This document shows, piece by piece, positions 1 through 7,652 of a stretch of 57,440 nt of DNA (position 1 is its first letter; each line of letters opens with the position of its first letter). Position numbers and translations under genes: made by a program. The notes beneath the pieces are model-generated. The model saw only the letters and a program-made list of their open reading frames with translations, searched no databases and was not told the origin of the DNA. Source of the DNA: Mameliella sp. MMSF_3455 (GTDB lineage: Bacteria > Pseudomonadota > Alphaproteobacteria > Rhodobacterales > Rhodobacteraceae); NCBI RefSeq assembly GCF_030733205.1, contig NZ_JASHJL010000032.1, positions 1 through 57,440 on the forward strand, in the 5' to 3' direction.

Positions 1-214
1 GCTTTGCCATGTTCGTATCCCTTCAAAGGTTCGGGAAACACCTTAGCTGACTGTCCGGTTTCCTGGGACCACTTCAGACCTCATCCGCTGACCTTCGTCT
101 CTGGCCGCGGCTTTTCAAAATGCCATTCTTGAAGGCCAGATAGAAATTTGCACTCGGTCACACGCAAACGGGGCGAAAAACCTCTTTGATTACAGGCGGC
201 AACCTCAAAGGTTG
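1..214. other. left edge, no gene seen
   Basis: I see no convincing open reading frame or RNA gene in this stretch downstream of the leftward thioesterase gene. It could hold the end of a gene that continues off the left edge, or decayed mobile DNA, but nothing in it is diagnostic. Confidence 0.4.
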
Positions 215-673
215 CTAGCTCACTGTTTGATTTTCCGAACCCACTTCCGCGAGCAAAATCTGCCGAATTGAGCTTTCAATTTTGACTTTTCCAAATGTTG
301 AAGCATCTCGGAAAACTGACTTCGTTTCGCATTCGAAGCAAATCAAGTCATGCTGACGGCCGACAACTTTTAGACCAACTGAACTTTCCCCGACATGGAC
401 CACATAGACCTCGCATGCTAGGTTCGCGCCTGCTTTCACCGGCGCATGGAATTGTAGGTCCATAGAGACAAAAGGCATGGCCGTGTTTCTTTCCGTGAGT
501 AGAAAAAGCCAGCCCCGGCCTGAAAGCAAATCGTCCCAGAAAGTCTCGATCGCTTCCAGCGCGAAATTCGTGATCCGGCCAGTAAAGGCGATTCCCAGCT
601 GGTCACAGTCGCCAAAGAAAATCCTGCGTTCGAAGGCAAATCGTGGTTTAAATTCTGTTTCTGGTACATTCAT
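215..673 (-). CDS. hotdog-fold acyl-CoA thioesterase, YbgC/4-hydroxybenzoyl-CoA thioesterase-like
   Basis: This 152-residue protein has the size and the N-terminal pattern of single-domain hotdog thioesterases of the 4-hydroxybenzoyl-CoA/YbgC type. Residues about 20-35 contain FFGDCDQLGIAF, matching the family segment in which an aspartate precedes the central helix and acts in thioester hydrolysis. It would release CoA from an acyl- or aroyl-CoA in the cytoplasm. It is the leftmost gene of a leftward group with the AraC regulator and the CoA-transferase. In that setting it may relieve CoA trapping when pathway acyl-CoAs accumulate; this role is inferred from position. The ATG at 673 is used. 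The substrate cannot be told from sequence. Confidence 0.75.
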   Translation of the reverse strand: MNVPETEFKPRFAFERRIFFGDCDQLGIAFTGRITNFALEAIETFWDDLLSGRGWLFLLTERNTAMPFVSMDLQFHAPVKAGANLACEVYVVHVGESSVGLKVVGRQHDLICFECETKSVFRDASTFGKVKIESSIRQILLAEVGSENQTVS

Positions 674-746
674 TGCAGCGTTACGGGCTCAACATTTCTT
701 TGTCTCTGGTGCGTGACAGCGATAGGAAGGAATAGTTTTCCGGTCA

Positions 747-1628
747 TTATGCCATGCGCCGGAACTCGGCGGGGGTCGCGCCTGTCATTTTTCGAAAAGT
801 TCGACTAAAATGACTCTGATCTGCAAAACCGCAGTCAAGCGCGACCACTTTCAGGGGGGCATTACCCTTTCTCAGCATCTCCTGGGCCTTCGATATTCGC
901 TTGCGCAAAACATATGCATACGGTGCCAACCCAAACTCCGCCTTGAACTGACGCGAAAAGTGAAACTGGCTGAAACCGATAGATGCGGCCATGTCTTCCA
1001 GACTGAGGTTTTCACCTAAGCAGCTTTCAACGAGATCGATGATTCTCTGCCTTTGAGCAGGGCTGAAGTTCGAGTTTGCGTCGCTGGTCAAAGAGACCTT
1101 GGCGTACTGACGCAGAAGGTGAACGGCGATCTGGCTGCGCAGGGCGTCGATGATCAATCTCTGGCCGATTCCACCGTTCTTTAGCTCATTCTCTAGCAAT
1201 TGGATGCAGTTCAGGATACAGGGGTCCTTCGCAGATAGCCAATCATTGATCTCAATGGACTTCGGGTCACGATCAAAGACCGAAAGGGCCGCGTTTTCGA
1301 GTTCACTGTGACTGAGATAGACGTGTCTAACCGTGATAGGCTCGGACCAACTCCAAGTGGATTCCTCTGCACGCGTGAGCAAGGAAATCCTACCTTTCTC
1401 TACGCGCGCGCTTTGCCATGGGCCGCCACTCGTGCGGCGCATAGTGGTTGGCGCGCCATCATATGCAACAATCATATAGTCGCGCATGGGGGGAATTGCC
1501 GCGTCTTGTCGCTCATAACGATAGCCCTTCAGGGTAATGCCGTTCCAGTTGCACCCGGAACTGTCCAACGTAGTCGTGCCGGGAATCCATTCGGGTATCC
1601 GGTCCGGTGATATGAGCAGTCTTTCCAT
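747..1628 (-). CDS. AraC/XylS-family transcriptional regulator
   Basis: This is an AraC-family activator of about 293 residues. The C-terminal 100 residues hold two helix-turn-helix units: SLEDMAASIGFSQFHFSRQF, then ALDCGFADQSHFSRTFRK, ending in the usual GATPAEFRR tail. The N-terminal ligand-binding part is diverged. I place the start at the ATG at 1628 because a GGGAGG ribosome site lies six bases upstream; a GTG 24 bases further out lacks one. Cyclohexanol operons of Acinetobacter type are controlled by an AraC/XylS activator (ChnR), so this protein is a good candidate to switch on the monooxygenase branch of this island. That link is inferred; no operator was identified. Confidence 0.85.
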   Translation of the reverse strand: MERLLISPDRIPEWIPGTTTLDSSGCNWNGITLKGYRYERQDAAIPPMRDYMIVAYDGAPTTMRRTSGGPWQSARVEKGRISLLTRAEESTWSWSEPITVRHVYLSHSELENAALSVFDRDPKSIEINDWLSAKDPCILNCIQLLENELKNGGIGQRLIIDALRSQIAVHLLRQYAKVSLTSDANSNFSPAQRQRIIDLVESCLGENLSLEDMAASIGFSQFHFSRQFKAEFGLAPYAYVLRKRISKAQEMLRKGNAPLKVVALDCGFADQSHFSRTFRKMTGATPAEFRRMA

Positions 1629-1680
1629 CTTGGCCTCCCTGAACTTTTTCACGATCGTCCGCTTGAGCTGAAATTTCGGC

Positions 1681-2883
1681 TTAGGTCGTCTCGCGCATCC
1701 GCGGTTCTTCTCGAACGATATTCGCTTGAGTCAATCTATCGATTTCAGCTTCTGTCAGTCCAGCCTCGCTAAGCAACTCCCTACTATGCTGCCCGAAGCG
1801 AGGCGGTGCCGCGCGAACCGCTCCGGGGGTACGCGACAAGCGTGCTGGCACGCCGGTGCCGCGGTAGGTGCCAACTGATACCACCATGCCGCGATGTCGG
1901 GTGTGTGGATGCTCCAACGCTTCATTCACATTCCGAACGACTCCGGCGGGAATCCCAGCTTTCAAAAGCACCGGCTCAAGTTTGAAGGCGTCATGTTGCA
2001 CCAGGCACTCTGACAAGACCTCTGTCATCTCTGACCGATGCGCAAGACGCGCGGCATTGTCGGCAAATCGTGGATCGCAGGGCACCTCAGGTAGGCCAAG
2101 CACGTCACAGAGTTTTGCGAACTGACCATTGTTACCGATAGCCAGATAGAGTTTGCCATTACTTGTTTCGAACATGTCGTATGGTACGATATTTGGATGC
2201 CCATTGCCGGTCGCCATTGGTATCTGTCCGGACATGAGGGAATTAGCCGCTTGGGGATGCATCATGCTGATCGCGCAATCATATAGCGGCACTTCGATGG
2301 CTTGGCCCAATCCGGACCGGCCCCGTTCCAAAAGTGCGGCGAGAATAGCGTTACAGGCGATCAGACCGGTGCCGATGTCCACGATGGGCGTACCCATGCG
2401 TGTCGGGCCTTCGGAGGGATTGCCGTTGATGCTCATGAGGCCCGTCATAGCTTGTACCACGGCGTCATAGCCGGGAAAACCGCCAAGTGGGCCATCGGAA
2501 CCAAATCCAGTCACGTGGCAGAGTACCAGTCTAGGAAAACGTGCCCTGAGAACATCATCATAACCAAGCCCCCATTTTTCAAGAGTACCAGACTTAAAAT
2601 TGTGAACTAAAACATCCGCATCCTGAAGAAACCGCAAAATCAGGTCGCGCCCTTCCGGTTGCTGCAGATCGATAGCGATGGACCGCTTGTTGCGGTTGGC
2701 GCCAGAGAAATAGGCGCTGAGTTCATCATTGAAAGGCGGGCCCCAACTGCGGGTCTCGTCGCCCAGAGGCGGCTCCACCTTGATGACCTCAGCGCCATGA
2801 TCCGCAAGCATTTGGGTGCAGTAAGGCCCGCCCAGCACGCGGCTGAGGTCGACCACCTTGATCCCGTCCAATGAGCCAGCCAT
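1681..2883 (-). CDS. CaiB/BaiF family (class III) CoA-transferase
   Basis: About 400 residues, the usual length for family III CoA-transferases. It opens with the typical GIKVVDLSRVLGGPYCTQ segment, followed by GAEVIKVEPPLGDETR and NRNKRSIAIDL. The catalytic aspartate is expected in the GYDAVVQAMTGLM stretch, near residue 165-170. It moves CoA between carboxylic acids in the cytoplasm. In this island the likely acceptor is adipate or a similar dicarboxylate, making adipyl-CoA for beta-oxidation; this is inferred from neighbours. The ATG at 2883 overlaps the stop of the upstream dehydrogenase gene and has an AGGAGG site seven bases before it, so it is preferred over a TTG one codon earlier. 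Confidence 0.88.
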   Translation of the reverse strand: MAGSLDGIKVVDLSRVLGGPYCTQMLADHGAEVIKVEPPLGDETRSWGPPFNDELSAYFSGANRNKRSIAIDLQQPEGRDLILRFLQDADVLVHNFKSGTLEKWGLGYDDVLRARFPRLVLCHVTGFGSDGPLGGFPGYDAVVQAMTGLMSINGNPSEGPTRMGTPIVDIGTGLIACNAILAALLERGRSGLGQAIEVPLYDCAISMMHPQAANSLMSGQIPMATGNGHPNIVPYDMFETSNGKLYLAIGNNGQFAKLCDVLGLPEVPCDPRFADNAARLAHRSEMTEVLSECLVQHDAFKLEPVLLKAGIPAGVVRNVNEALEHPHTRHRGMVVSVGTYRGTGVPARLSRTPGAVRAAPPRFGQHSRELLSEAGLTEAEIDRLTQANIVREEPRMRETT

Positions 2884-4037
2884 CAAAGCGCCTCCTGATA
2901 GAGGCGCGACACATCTTCGGCTGTCATGTCGCGCGGGTTGGTCTCCAGCAATCGCGTGATACCGGTCACGACCTCATTAGCCATTCCGGGAATGGCTGCC
3001 TCGGTCACTCCGACACCAGAAAGTCGAGACTCAAGTCCGCTTTCGACTAGCATCCGTTCCATCTCGTCGATCAGGCCATAGGCCGCAGCCGCATCAGAGT
3101 TGAAAGGCCGCGAGGGCAGTAGTAACCGCGATAGACGAGCATATTCAGCTTCTGCAACGGGCATGTTGAACCTCATCACTGGTCCTGCGACCAGAGCGTT
3201 TGCGTGCCCGTGAGGAACTTTGAAACCTGTTCCCAGTGGGTATGACAAGGCATGAATCGCCCCCACGCTGGCATTAATGAAGGCCATCCCAGCCAGTGTC
3301 GCCCCCAACAGCATGGCCTCTCGCGCTGACAGGTCCGAAGGCGTTTCCATGACGATTGGTAAGTTCTGACCGAGAAGCACCAGCGCTTTGTCCGCCATTC
3401 CATCGGAAATGGGATTCTTTCTGGTGCGACTGGTTACTGCCTCAATGGCGTGAACCATTGCGTCTAACGCCGTGGCCGCTGTGATGTGACGAGGCATTCC
3501 CAATGTTAGCTTTGCATCTAGCAAGGCAACGTCAGGCAGAAGCTGCGGTGCATATACCGCTTTTTTTTCGTGGCTTTCCGAAGTCAGCACGGACACCCAT
3601 GTTACCTCTGATCCGGTCCCTGCCGTGGTTGGCACCTGGATCAGTGGCAAGCGTTTATCGGTGACCTGATTGATCCCGATCATGTCCGTAATCGGTTGAT
3701 CGTTGGCTACCGCCGCTGCGATGACCTTGGCCGTGTCCAGTGAACTGCCGCCGCCAAGTCCGATGATTCCGTCAGCACCAAAGGCCCGCGCGACCTCTAC
3801 CGCGGCCTCGACGACAGCGATCGGGGGGTCCGCTTCGACTTTATGAAAAATCTCAACCTCGATGCCAGCAGCCCTAAGTGCGGCGGCTGCCTCGTCCGCA
3901 AAACCACAGGCCAATATGCCCGGGTCCGTCACGACCAGCGCACGGGTGCAAGACAAATCTTGCATCAGGCTGCCGATCCGGCCAAGCCCACCGCTCTCGC
4001 AGACGATCCTCGGGGTGGAAAGGAAATTGAAGTCCAT
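2883..4037 (-). CDS. iron-containing (group III) alcohol dehydrogenase
   Basis: A 384-residue NAD(P)-dependent dehydrogenase of the iron-type family. Around residues 90-105 GIIGLGGGSSLDTAK is the nucleotide-binding signature. Metal-binding residues are seen in TALDAMVHAIEA near 190-200 and in the GAIHALSYPLG and VPHGHANAL segments near 255-280, which carry the conserved histidines. It oxidises an alcohol to an aldehyde. Because a lactone-opening esterase and an aldehyde dehydrogenase are encoded in the same island, 6-hydroxyhexanoate is the likely substrate, although characterised ChnD enzymes need not be of this family. It lies between the acyl-CoA dehydrogenase and CoA-transferase genes in one leftward operon and overlaps the latter. 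Confidence 0.88.
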   Translation of the reverse strand: MDFNFLSTPRIVCESGGLGRIGSLMQDLSCTRALVVTDPGILACGFADEAAAALRAAGIEVEIFHKVEADPPIAVVEAAVEVARAFGADGIIGLGGGSSLDTAKVIAAAVANDQPITDMIGINQVTDKRLPLIQVPTTAGTGSEVTWVSVLTSESHEKKAVYAPQLLPDVALLDAKLTLGMPRHITAATALDAMVHAIEAVTSRTRKNPISDGMADKALVLLGQNLPIVMETPSDLSAREAMLLGATLAGMAFINASVGAIHALSYPLGTGFKVPHGHANALVAGPVMRFNMPVAEAEYARLSRLLLPSRPFNSDAAAAYGLIDEMERMLVESGLESRLSGVGVTEAAIPGMANEVVTGITRLLETNPRDMTAEDVSRLYQEAL

Positions 4038-4055
4038 AGTTTGTCTTCGCTCCTG

Positions 4056-5216
4056 TTAAGCTGCTGCAGTGCGGATCATATTCCGCGCGATCAGTATTTG
4101 CTGAATCTGGGTTGTCCCCTCGTAGATGCGGAAGAGACGCACATCGCGATAGAAGCGCTCGACCGCATATTCGGCCATGTATCCTGCACCGCCGTGGATT
4201 TGCACTGCGCGATCGGCCACTCGACCTACCATCTCACTGGCAAACATCTTGCAGCAGGCAGCATCAGTCGACACGTTCTGACCAGCGTCCTTGCGGCGTG
4301 CTGTTTCTTCGATCATGCAACGCGCTGCGAAGGCCTCGGCGCGACTGTCAGCCAGCATGGCTTGGATCAGTTGCTTTTCAGCGATGGGTTCACCGAATTG
4401 TTTGCGTTCCATCGCATAGGATAGGCTGTCACGGATCAGCCGTTCGGCGGCGCCCACACAGACGGCAGAAATATGCAGTCGGCCCCGATCAAGGACTTTC
4501 ATTGCCGTTTTGAAGCCCTTGTTCAGACGGTCCGGCCCGCCGATGATGTTCGAGGCAGGCACGCGGACATTGTCAAGGATGACGTCGCATGTGTGCGAAC
4601 CCTTCTGCCCCATCTTCCTGTCAGGCTGGCCAAGCGTTATGCCCGGCGTCCCTGCCTCGACGAGAAAAGCGCTTACGCCGGCAGAACCTTTCACCTCTGG
4701 ACTGGTCCGGGCAAAAACCGTGAATAGATCGGCACGCGGCGCATTGGTAATGTAGCGCTTCGTGCCGTTCAGTAGGAAATCGTTTCCATCACGCCGCGCA
4801 GTGGTGCGCAGACCGCCAGCATCCGAACCAGCATCTGGCTCGGTTAGGGCGAAGGATGCGATCATATCTCCGGAGGCGAGAGCTGGTAGATACTTCGCCT
4901 TCTGCTCGTCGGTTCCATCGATGATGATTCCCTGCGAGCCGATCCCGTTGTTTGTGCCAACTAGCGACCGGAACGCAGGCGAAGCCTGGCCAAGAACGAA
5001 AGCGGCTTGCACTTCCTCTATCATCGACAAGCCAAGCCCGCCGAAATCCTCCGGGATCGACATGCCGAAAAGGCCCATCGTGCGGATTTCATCGACCAGC
5101 ATAGGCGGAATCACATCTTCATCGGCGACGCGATCCTCGTAAGGGATTAGTCGCTCTTTCACGAAGCGGTCGAGCGCGTCGAGAAACTGGGAAAGGGTAT
5201 CTGTATCAAGGGCCAT
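4056..5216 (-). CDS. acyl-CoA dehydrogenase
   Basis: A 386-residue flavoprotein with the full acyl-CoA dehydrogenase layout. There is an N-terminal helical domain, then FALTEPDAGSDAGGLRTTA near residues 120-140 (FAD and substrate contacts), YITNAPRADLF, and a C-terminal IYEGTTQIQQILIARN segment in which the glutamate of YEGT is a known catalytic-base position in part of the family. It introduces the 2,3-double bond and passes electrons to ETF, and a dedicated EtfBA pair is encoded at 15.6-17.3 kb. Context suggests adipyl-CoA as substrate. It is the first gene of the leftward operon that continues with the iron-type alcohol dehydrogenase and CoA-transferase genes, and is probably read from the IclR-controlled region. 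Confidence 0.9.
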   Translation of the reverse strand: MALDTDTLSQFLDALDRFVKERLIPYEDRVADEDVIPPMLVDEIRTMGLFGMSIPEDFGGLGLSMIEEVQAAFVLGQASPAFRSLVGTNNGIGSQGIIIDGTDEQKAKYLPALASGDMIASFALTEPDAGSDAGGLRTTARRDGNDFLLNGTKRYITNAPRADLFTVFARTSPEVKGSAGVSAFLVEAGTPGITLGQPDRKMGQKGSHTCDVILDNVRVPASNIIGGPDRLNKGFKTAMKVLDRGRLHISAVCVGAAERLIRDSLSYAMERKQFGEPIAEKQLIQAMLADSRAEAFAARCMIEETARRKDAGQNVSTDAACCKMFASEMVGRVADRAVQIHGGAGYMAEYAVERFYRDVRLFRIYEGTTQIQQILIARNMIRTAAA

Positions 5217-5231
5217 TATGCTCTCTATTGT

Positions 5232-6026
5232 TCAGGGTGCGACCGCCGCAACGCGGCGGACAAGATCGACAAGGCGGTGCGCGACGTCGCTTTCGATCCA
5301 ATCGCGCGTAAGGGTTTGCGAAGGACCGCCGCAGTTGAAGGCAATGATGGGTGAGCCGTCCGTCGGCACGAAGGGCACTGCTACTGCGTTCACATCACGC
5401 TTCCACTCCGTGAAGGACGTGCAATAACCGTACTGTTGGTAGTCTTCGATAGCTGCTTCGATTCCGGGCTGCACATTCGGCCAGTTGTCACCCTCATGTT
5501 CCTCCACAAGGGCCAGAATTCTGGCCTGCTCATCCGGGCCGTGTGCCGCTATGCAGGCGCGACCAACCGCGGTAGTGGCCAGTTTAATATGGGCACCAAC
5601 CTCAATCGCCAGCGTGACGGCGTTGGTGCCCTTGCACCGCTCTAGATAGACCATCGATAGTCGGTCACGACTGGCCATGGCCACCGGCATACCTGTGTAA
5701 TCTGCTAATTCCTGCATAAAGGGCTTTGCGAGTTGCCGCAGCGGAATCCCTGCAAGGCAGGAGAAACCCAGCGAAAGCACTGGAGGGGCCAGTCGATAGC
5801 GTGCTGTATCCGGATCGTAGCTGAGGTATTCCAGCTTGTTCAGTGTATAGGCCAGCCTTGAGACCGTCGATCTGCTCAGGCCAGTGCGCTCGGCCAACTC
5901 ACCGTTCCCCAGAGCTTCCCCTTCCCGCCGAAAGGCCCGCAACAGCTCCAAGCCGCGCGCCAACGCCGTGACAAAATCGCGGTCCTGTCTCTCGGCGTCC
6001 TTGGTGCGGTCTTTCCTTGGTCTCAC
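5232..6026 (-). CDS. IclR-family transcriptional regulator
   Basis: A 264-residue IclR-type regulator. The N-terminal winged helix (residues about 15-75) contains ALARGLELLRAF, GNGELAERTGLSRSTVSRL and YTLNKLEYL. The rest is the effector-binding domain, with VGAHIKLATTAVGRACIAA and the usual C-terminal SPIIAFNCGGPS. It resembles the PcaR/PobR branch that governs aromatic and 3-oxoadipate catabolism. The start is a GTG at 6026 with a strong GAGGAGGG site six to seven bases upstream. It diverges from the aldehyde dehydrogenase gene, and a perfect 17-bp palindrome lies in the shared promoter region, so it probably controls both directions. The inducer is unknown, perhaps adipate or its CoA ester. 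Confidence 0.9.
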   Translation of the reverse strand: MRPRKDRTKDAERQDRDFVTALARGLELLRAFRREGEALGNGELAERTGLSRSTVSRLAYTLNKLEYLSYDPDTARYRLAPPVLSLGFSCLAGIPLRQLAKPFMQELADYTGMPVAMASRDRLSMVYLERCKGTNAVTLAIEVGAHIKLATTAVGRACIAAHGPDEQARILALVEEHEGDNWPNVQPGIEAAIEDYQQYGYCTSFTEWKRDVNAVAVPFVPTDGSPIIAFNCGGPSQTLTRDWIESDVAHRLVDLVRRVAAVAP

Positions 6027-6098
6027 GACATCCCTCCTCGGGAAGAATTATGCGTCTTGAAACACATCTAAACGATCGATAACGTCCGCGTCAATACT

Positions 6099-6115
6099 GC
6101 GGTAAACTTTACCGC
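6099..6115. promoter_or_regulatory. perfect 17-bp palindrome, candidate IclR operator
   Basis: GCGGTAAA and TTTACCGC form exact 8-base arms around a single central C. The site lies about 75 bases upstream of the IclR-type gene and about 85 bases upstream of the aldehyde dehydrogenase start. Size, symmetry and position suit an operator used by the regulator for itself and for the divergent operon. Confidence 0.6.
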
Positions 6116-6197
6116 TATGCGGAAAACTAAGGTCGTCCATCTGGTCCCCTTCGTGCCGGATCCTGCGGATGACACAACTAAGCGAGGTCATAACGCC

Positions 6198-7652
6198 ATG
6201 AAAGAAATGAATTATCCGACCATCCAGCACCTCATCGGACAGGACTGGATCGCTTCTCCCACGCCGGAGGATCGCGCAGTCATAAACCCTGCAAACGGGC
6301 AAACTATCGGACAGATTCCGCAGGCTAGCGCCGCAGATCTGGACCATGCGGTTCACTCCGCCGAATCAGCTTTTCGCCAATGGAAAAACAGCTCTCCCAT
6401 GGAACGAAGTGCAATTTTGCGACGGTTTGCCGACCTGCTGCGCCAAAATGACAGACTGATCGCTGGCTGGATCACTCTCGATGAAGGCAAGCCTCAGGCT
6501 GAGGCCTTGGCTGAGGTCCGCGCCTCAGCTGACCACGTCGACTGGCACGCCGAGGAATGTCGGCGCATTTATGGGCGCATCATTCCATCGCGCAGCCCAG
6601 GGGTACAGCAGCTTGTCGTGCGCGAACCGATAGGCGTCTGCCTTGCAATCACGCCTTGGAATTTTCCGCTGAGCCAAGCGGTACGCAAGGTCGCGGCGGC
6701 GCTTGCGTCAGGTTGCACGATGATCTTGAAAGGCCCGGCAGAGGCTCCGGCGGGCTGCATGGCAATTGCGCGCTATCTGCTGGATGCAGGCTTGCCCGAA
6801 GGCTGTCTGAACCTTGTCTGGGGTAATGCGGCCTTCATTTCGGAAACTCTTATTGCGCGCCCCGAGGTGCGCAAGATCACCTTCACCGGTTCGGTCGAGG
6901 TGGGCAAGCATCTGGCAGAATTGGCTGGCCGCCATATGAAGCGGGCGACGATGGAACTCGGCGGTCACGCGCCCGTATTGGTGTTCGACGACACCGATGC
7001 CACGGCCGCGGCGCGCGCCTTGGCGGTCAACAAGCTGCGCAATGCAGGCCAGGTGTGCATCGCCCCAACCCGGTTTTACGTACAACAAGGCATCTACGAT
7101 CGATTTCTGTCCGAACTAGTTTCAGCATTTGAGAGCGTAAAGGTGGGCGCTGGTTTAGCCGAAGGCACGCAGATGGGACCATTGTGTCATCGCGGACGCG
7201 TGAATGCGATGGAAAAGCTCGTCGAGGATGCCCGCGAAAACGGCGCACGGGTGTTGACGGGAGGCAAAAGGGTTGGGAATCATGGTAGCTTCTATGCCCC
7301 GACAGTCGTCGATACGCCCAACGACGACATCGACTTGATGCGCGAAGAACCCTTCGGCCCGATTGCTGTCGTCTCGTCTTTTCGTGAAATAGAGGACGGA
7401 CTGTCGCGGGCCAACGGGCTACCCTTCGGGCTGGCGTCCTATGTCTTTACCAATTCGTTGGAGCGTGCAGATAAAGCAGCTGCGGGTTTGCAGGCAGGTA
7501 TGGTAAGCATCAACCAGTTCGGCCTGGCTCTGCCCGAGACTCCGTTTGGCGGCGTAAGAGACAGCGGCTATGGGACTGAAGGCGGGACAGAAACCTTCGA
7601 AGGCTATCTCAATACCAAATTTATCTCGCGCAATCGAGCGCCAGTGCTGTGA
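6198..7652 (+). CDS. NAD(P)-dependent aldehyde dehydrogenase, succinate-semialdehyde dehydrogenase-like
   Basis: From the ATG at 6198 this is a 484-residue aldehyde dehydrogenase. It has the ITPWNFPLSQAVRK cofactor segment near residue 145, FTGSVEVGK near 225, the glutamate in MELGGHAP near 255 and the catalytic cysteine in NAGQVCIAPTRF near 285. Overall it reads like the succinate/glutarate-semialdehyde group. The likely reaction here is oxidation of 6-oxohexanoate to adipate, inferred from the pathway. I prefer 6198 over an upstream in-frame ATG because GAGG lies about ten bases before it and the added N-terminus is not family-like. The gene overlaps fadJ by four bases. Confidence 0.9.
   Translation: MKEMNYPTIQHLIGQDWIASPTPEDRAVINPANGQTIGQIPQASAADLDHAVHSAESAFRQWKNSSPMERSAILRRFADLLRQNDRLIAGWITLDEGKPQAEALAEVRASADHVDWHAEECRRIYGRIIPSRSPGVQQLVVREPIGVCLAITPWNFPLSQAVRKVAAALASGCTMILKGPAEAPAGCMAIARYLLDAGLPEGCLNLVWGNAAFISETLIARPEVRKITFTGSVEVGKHLAELAGRHMKRATMELGGHAPVLVFDDTDATAAARALAVNKLRNAGQVCIAPTRFYVQQGIYDRFLSELVSAFESVKVGAGLAEGTQMGPLCHRGRVNAMEKLVEDARENGARVLTGGKRVGNHGSFYAPTVVDTPNDDIDLMREEPFGPIAVVSSFREIEDGLSRANGLPFGLASYVFTNSLERADKAAAGLQAGMVSINQFGLALPETPFGGVRDSGYGTEGGTETFEGYLNTKFISRNRAPVL

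Noticed and set aside
1-214. Possible insertion-sequence end near 50-90
   Set aside because: The stretch around the phrase TGACTGTCCGGTTTCC looked like a transposon end, but I could not match it to a named element or find its partner.
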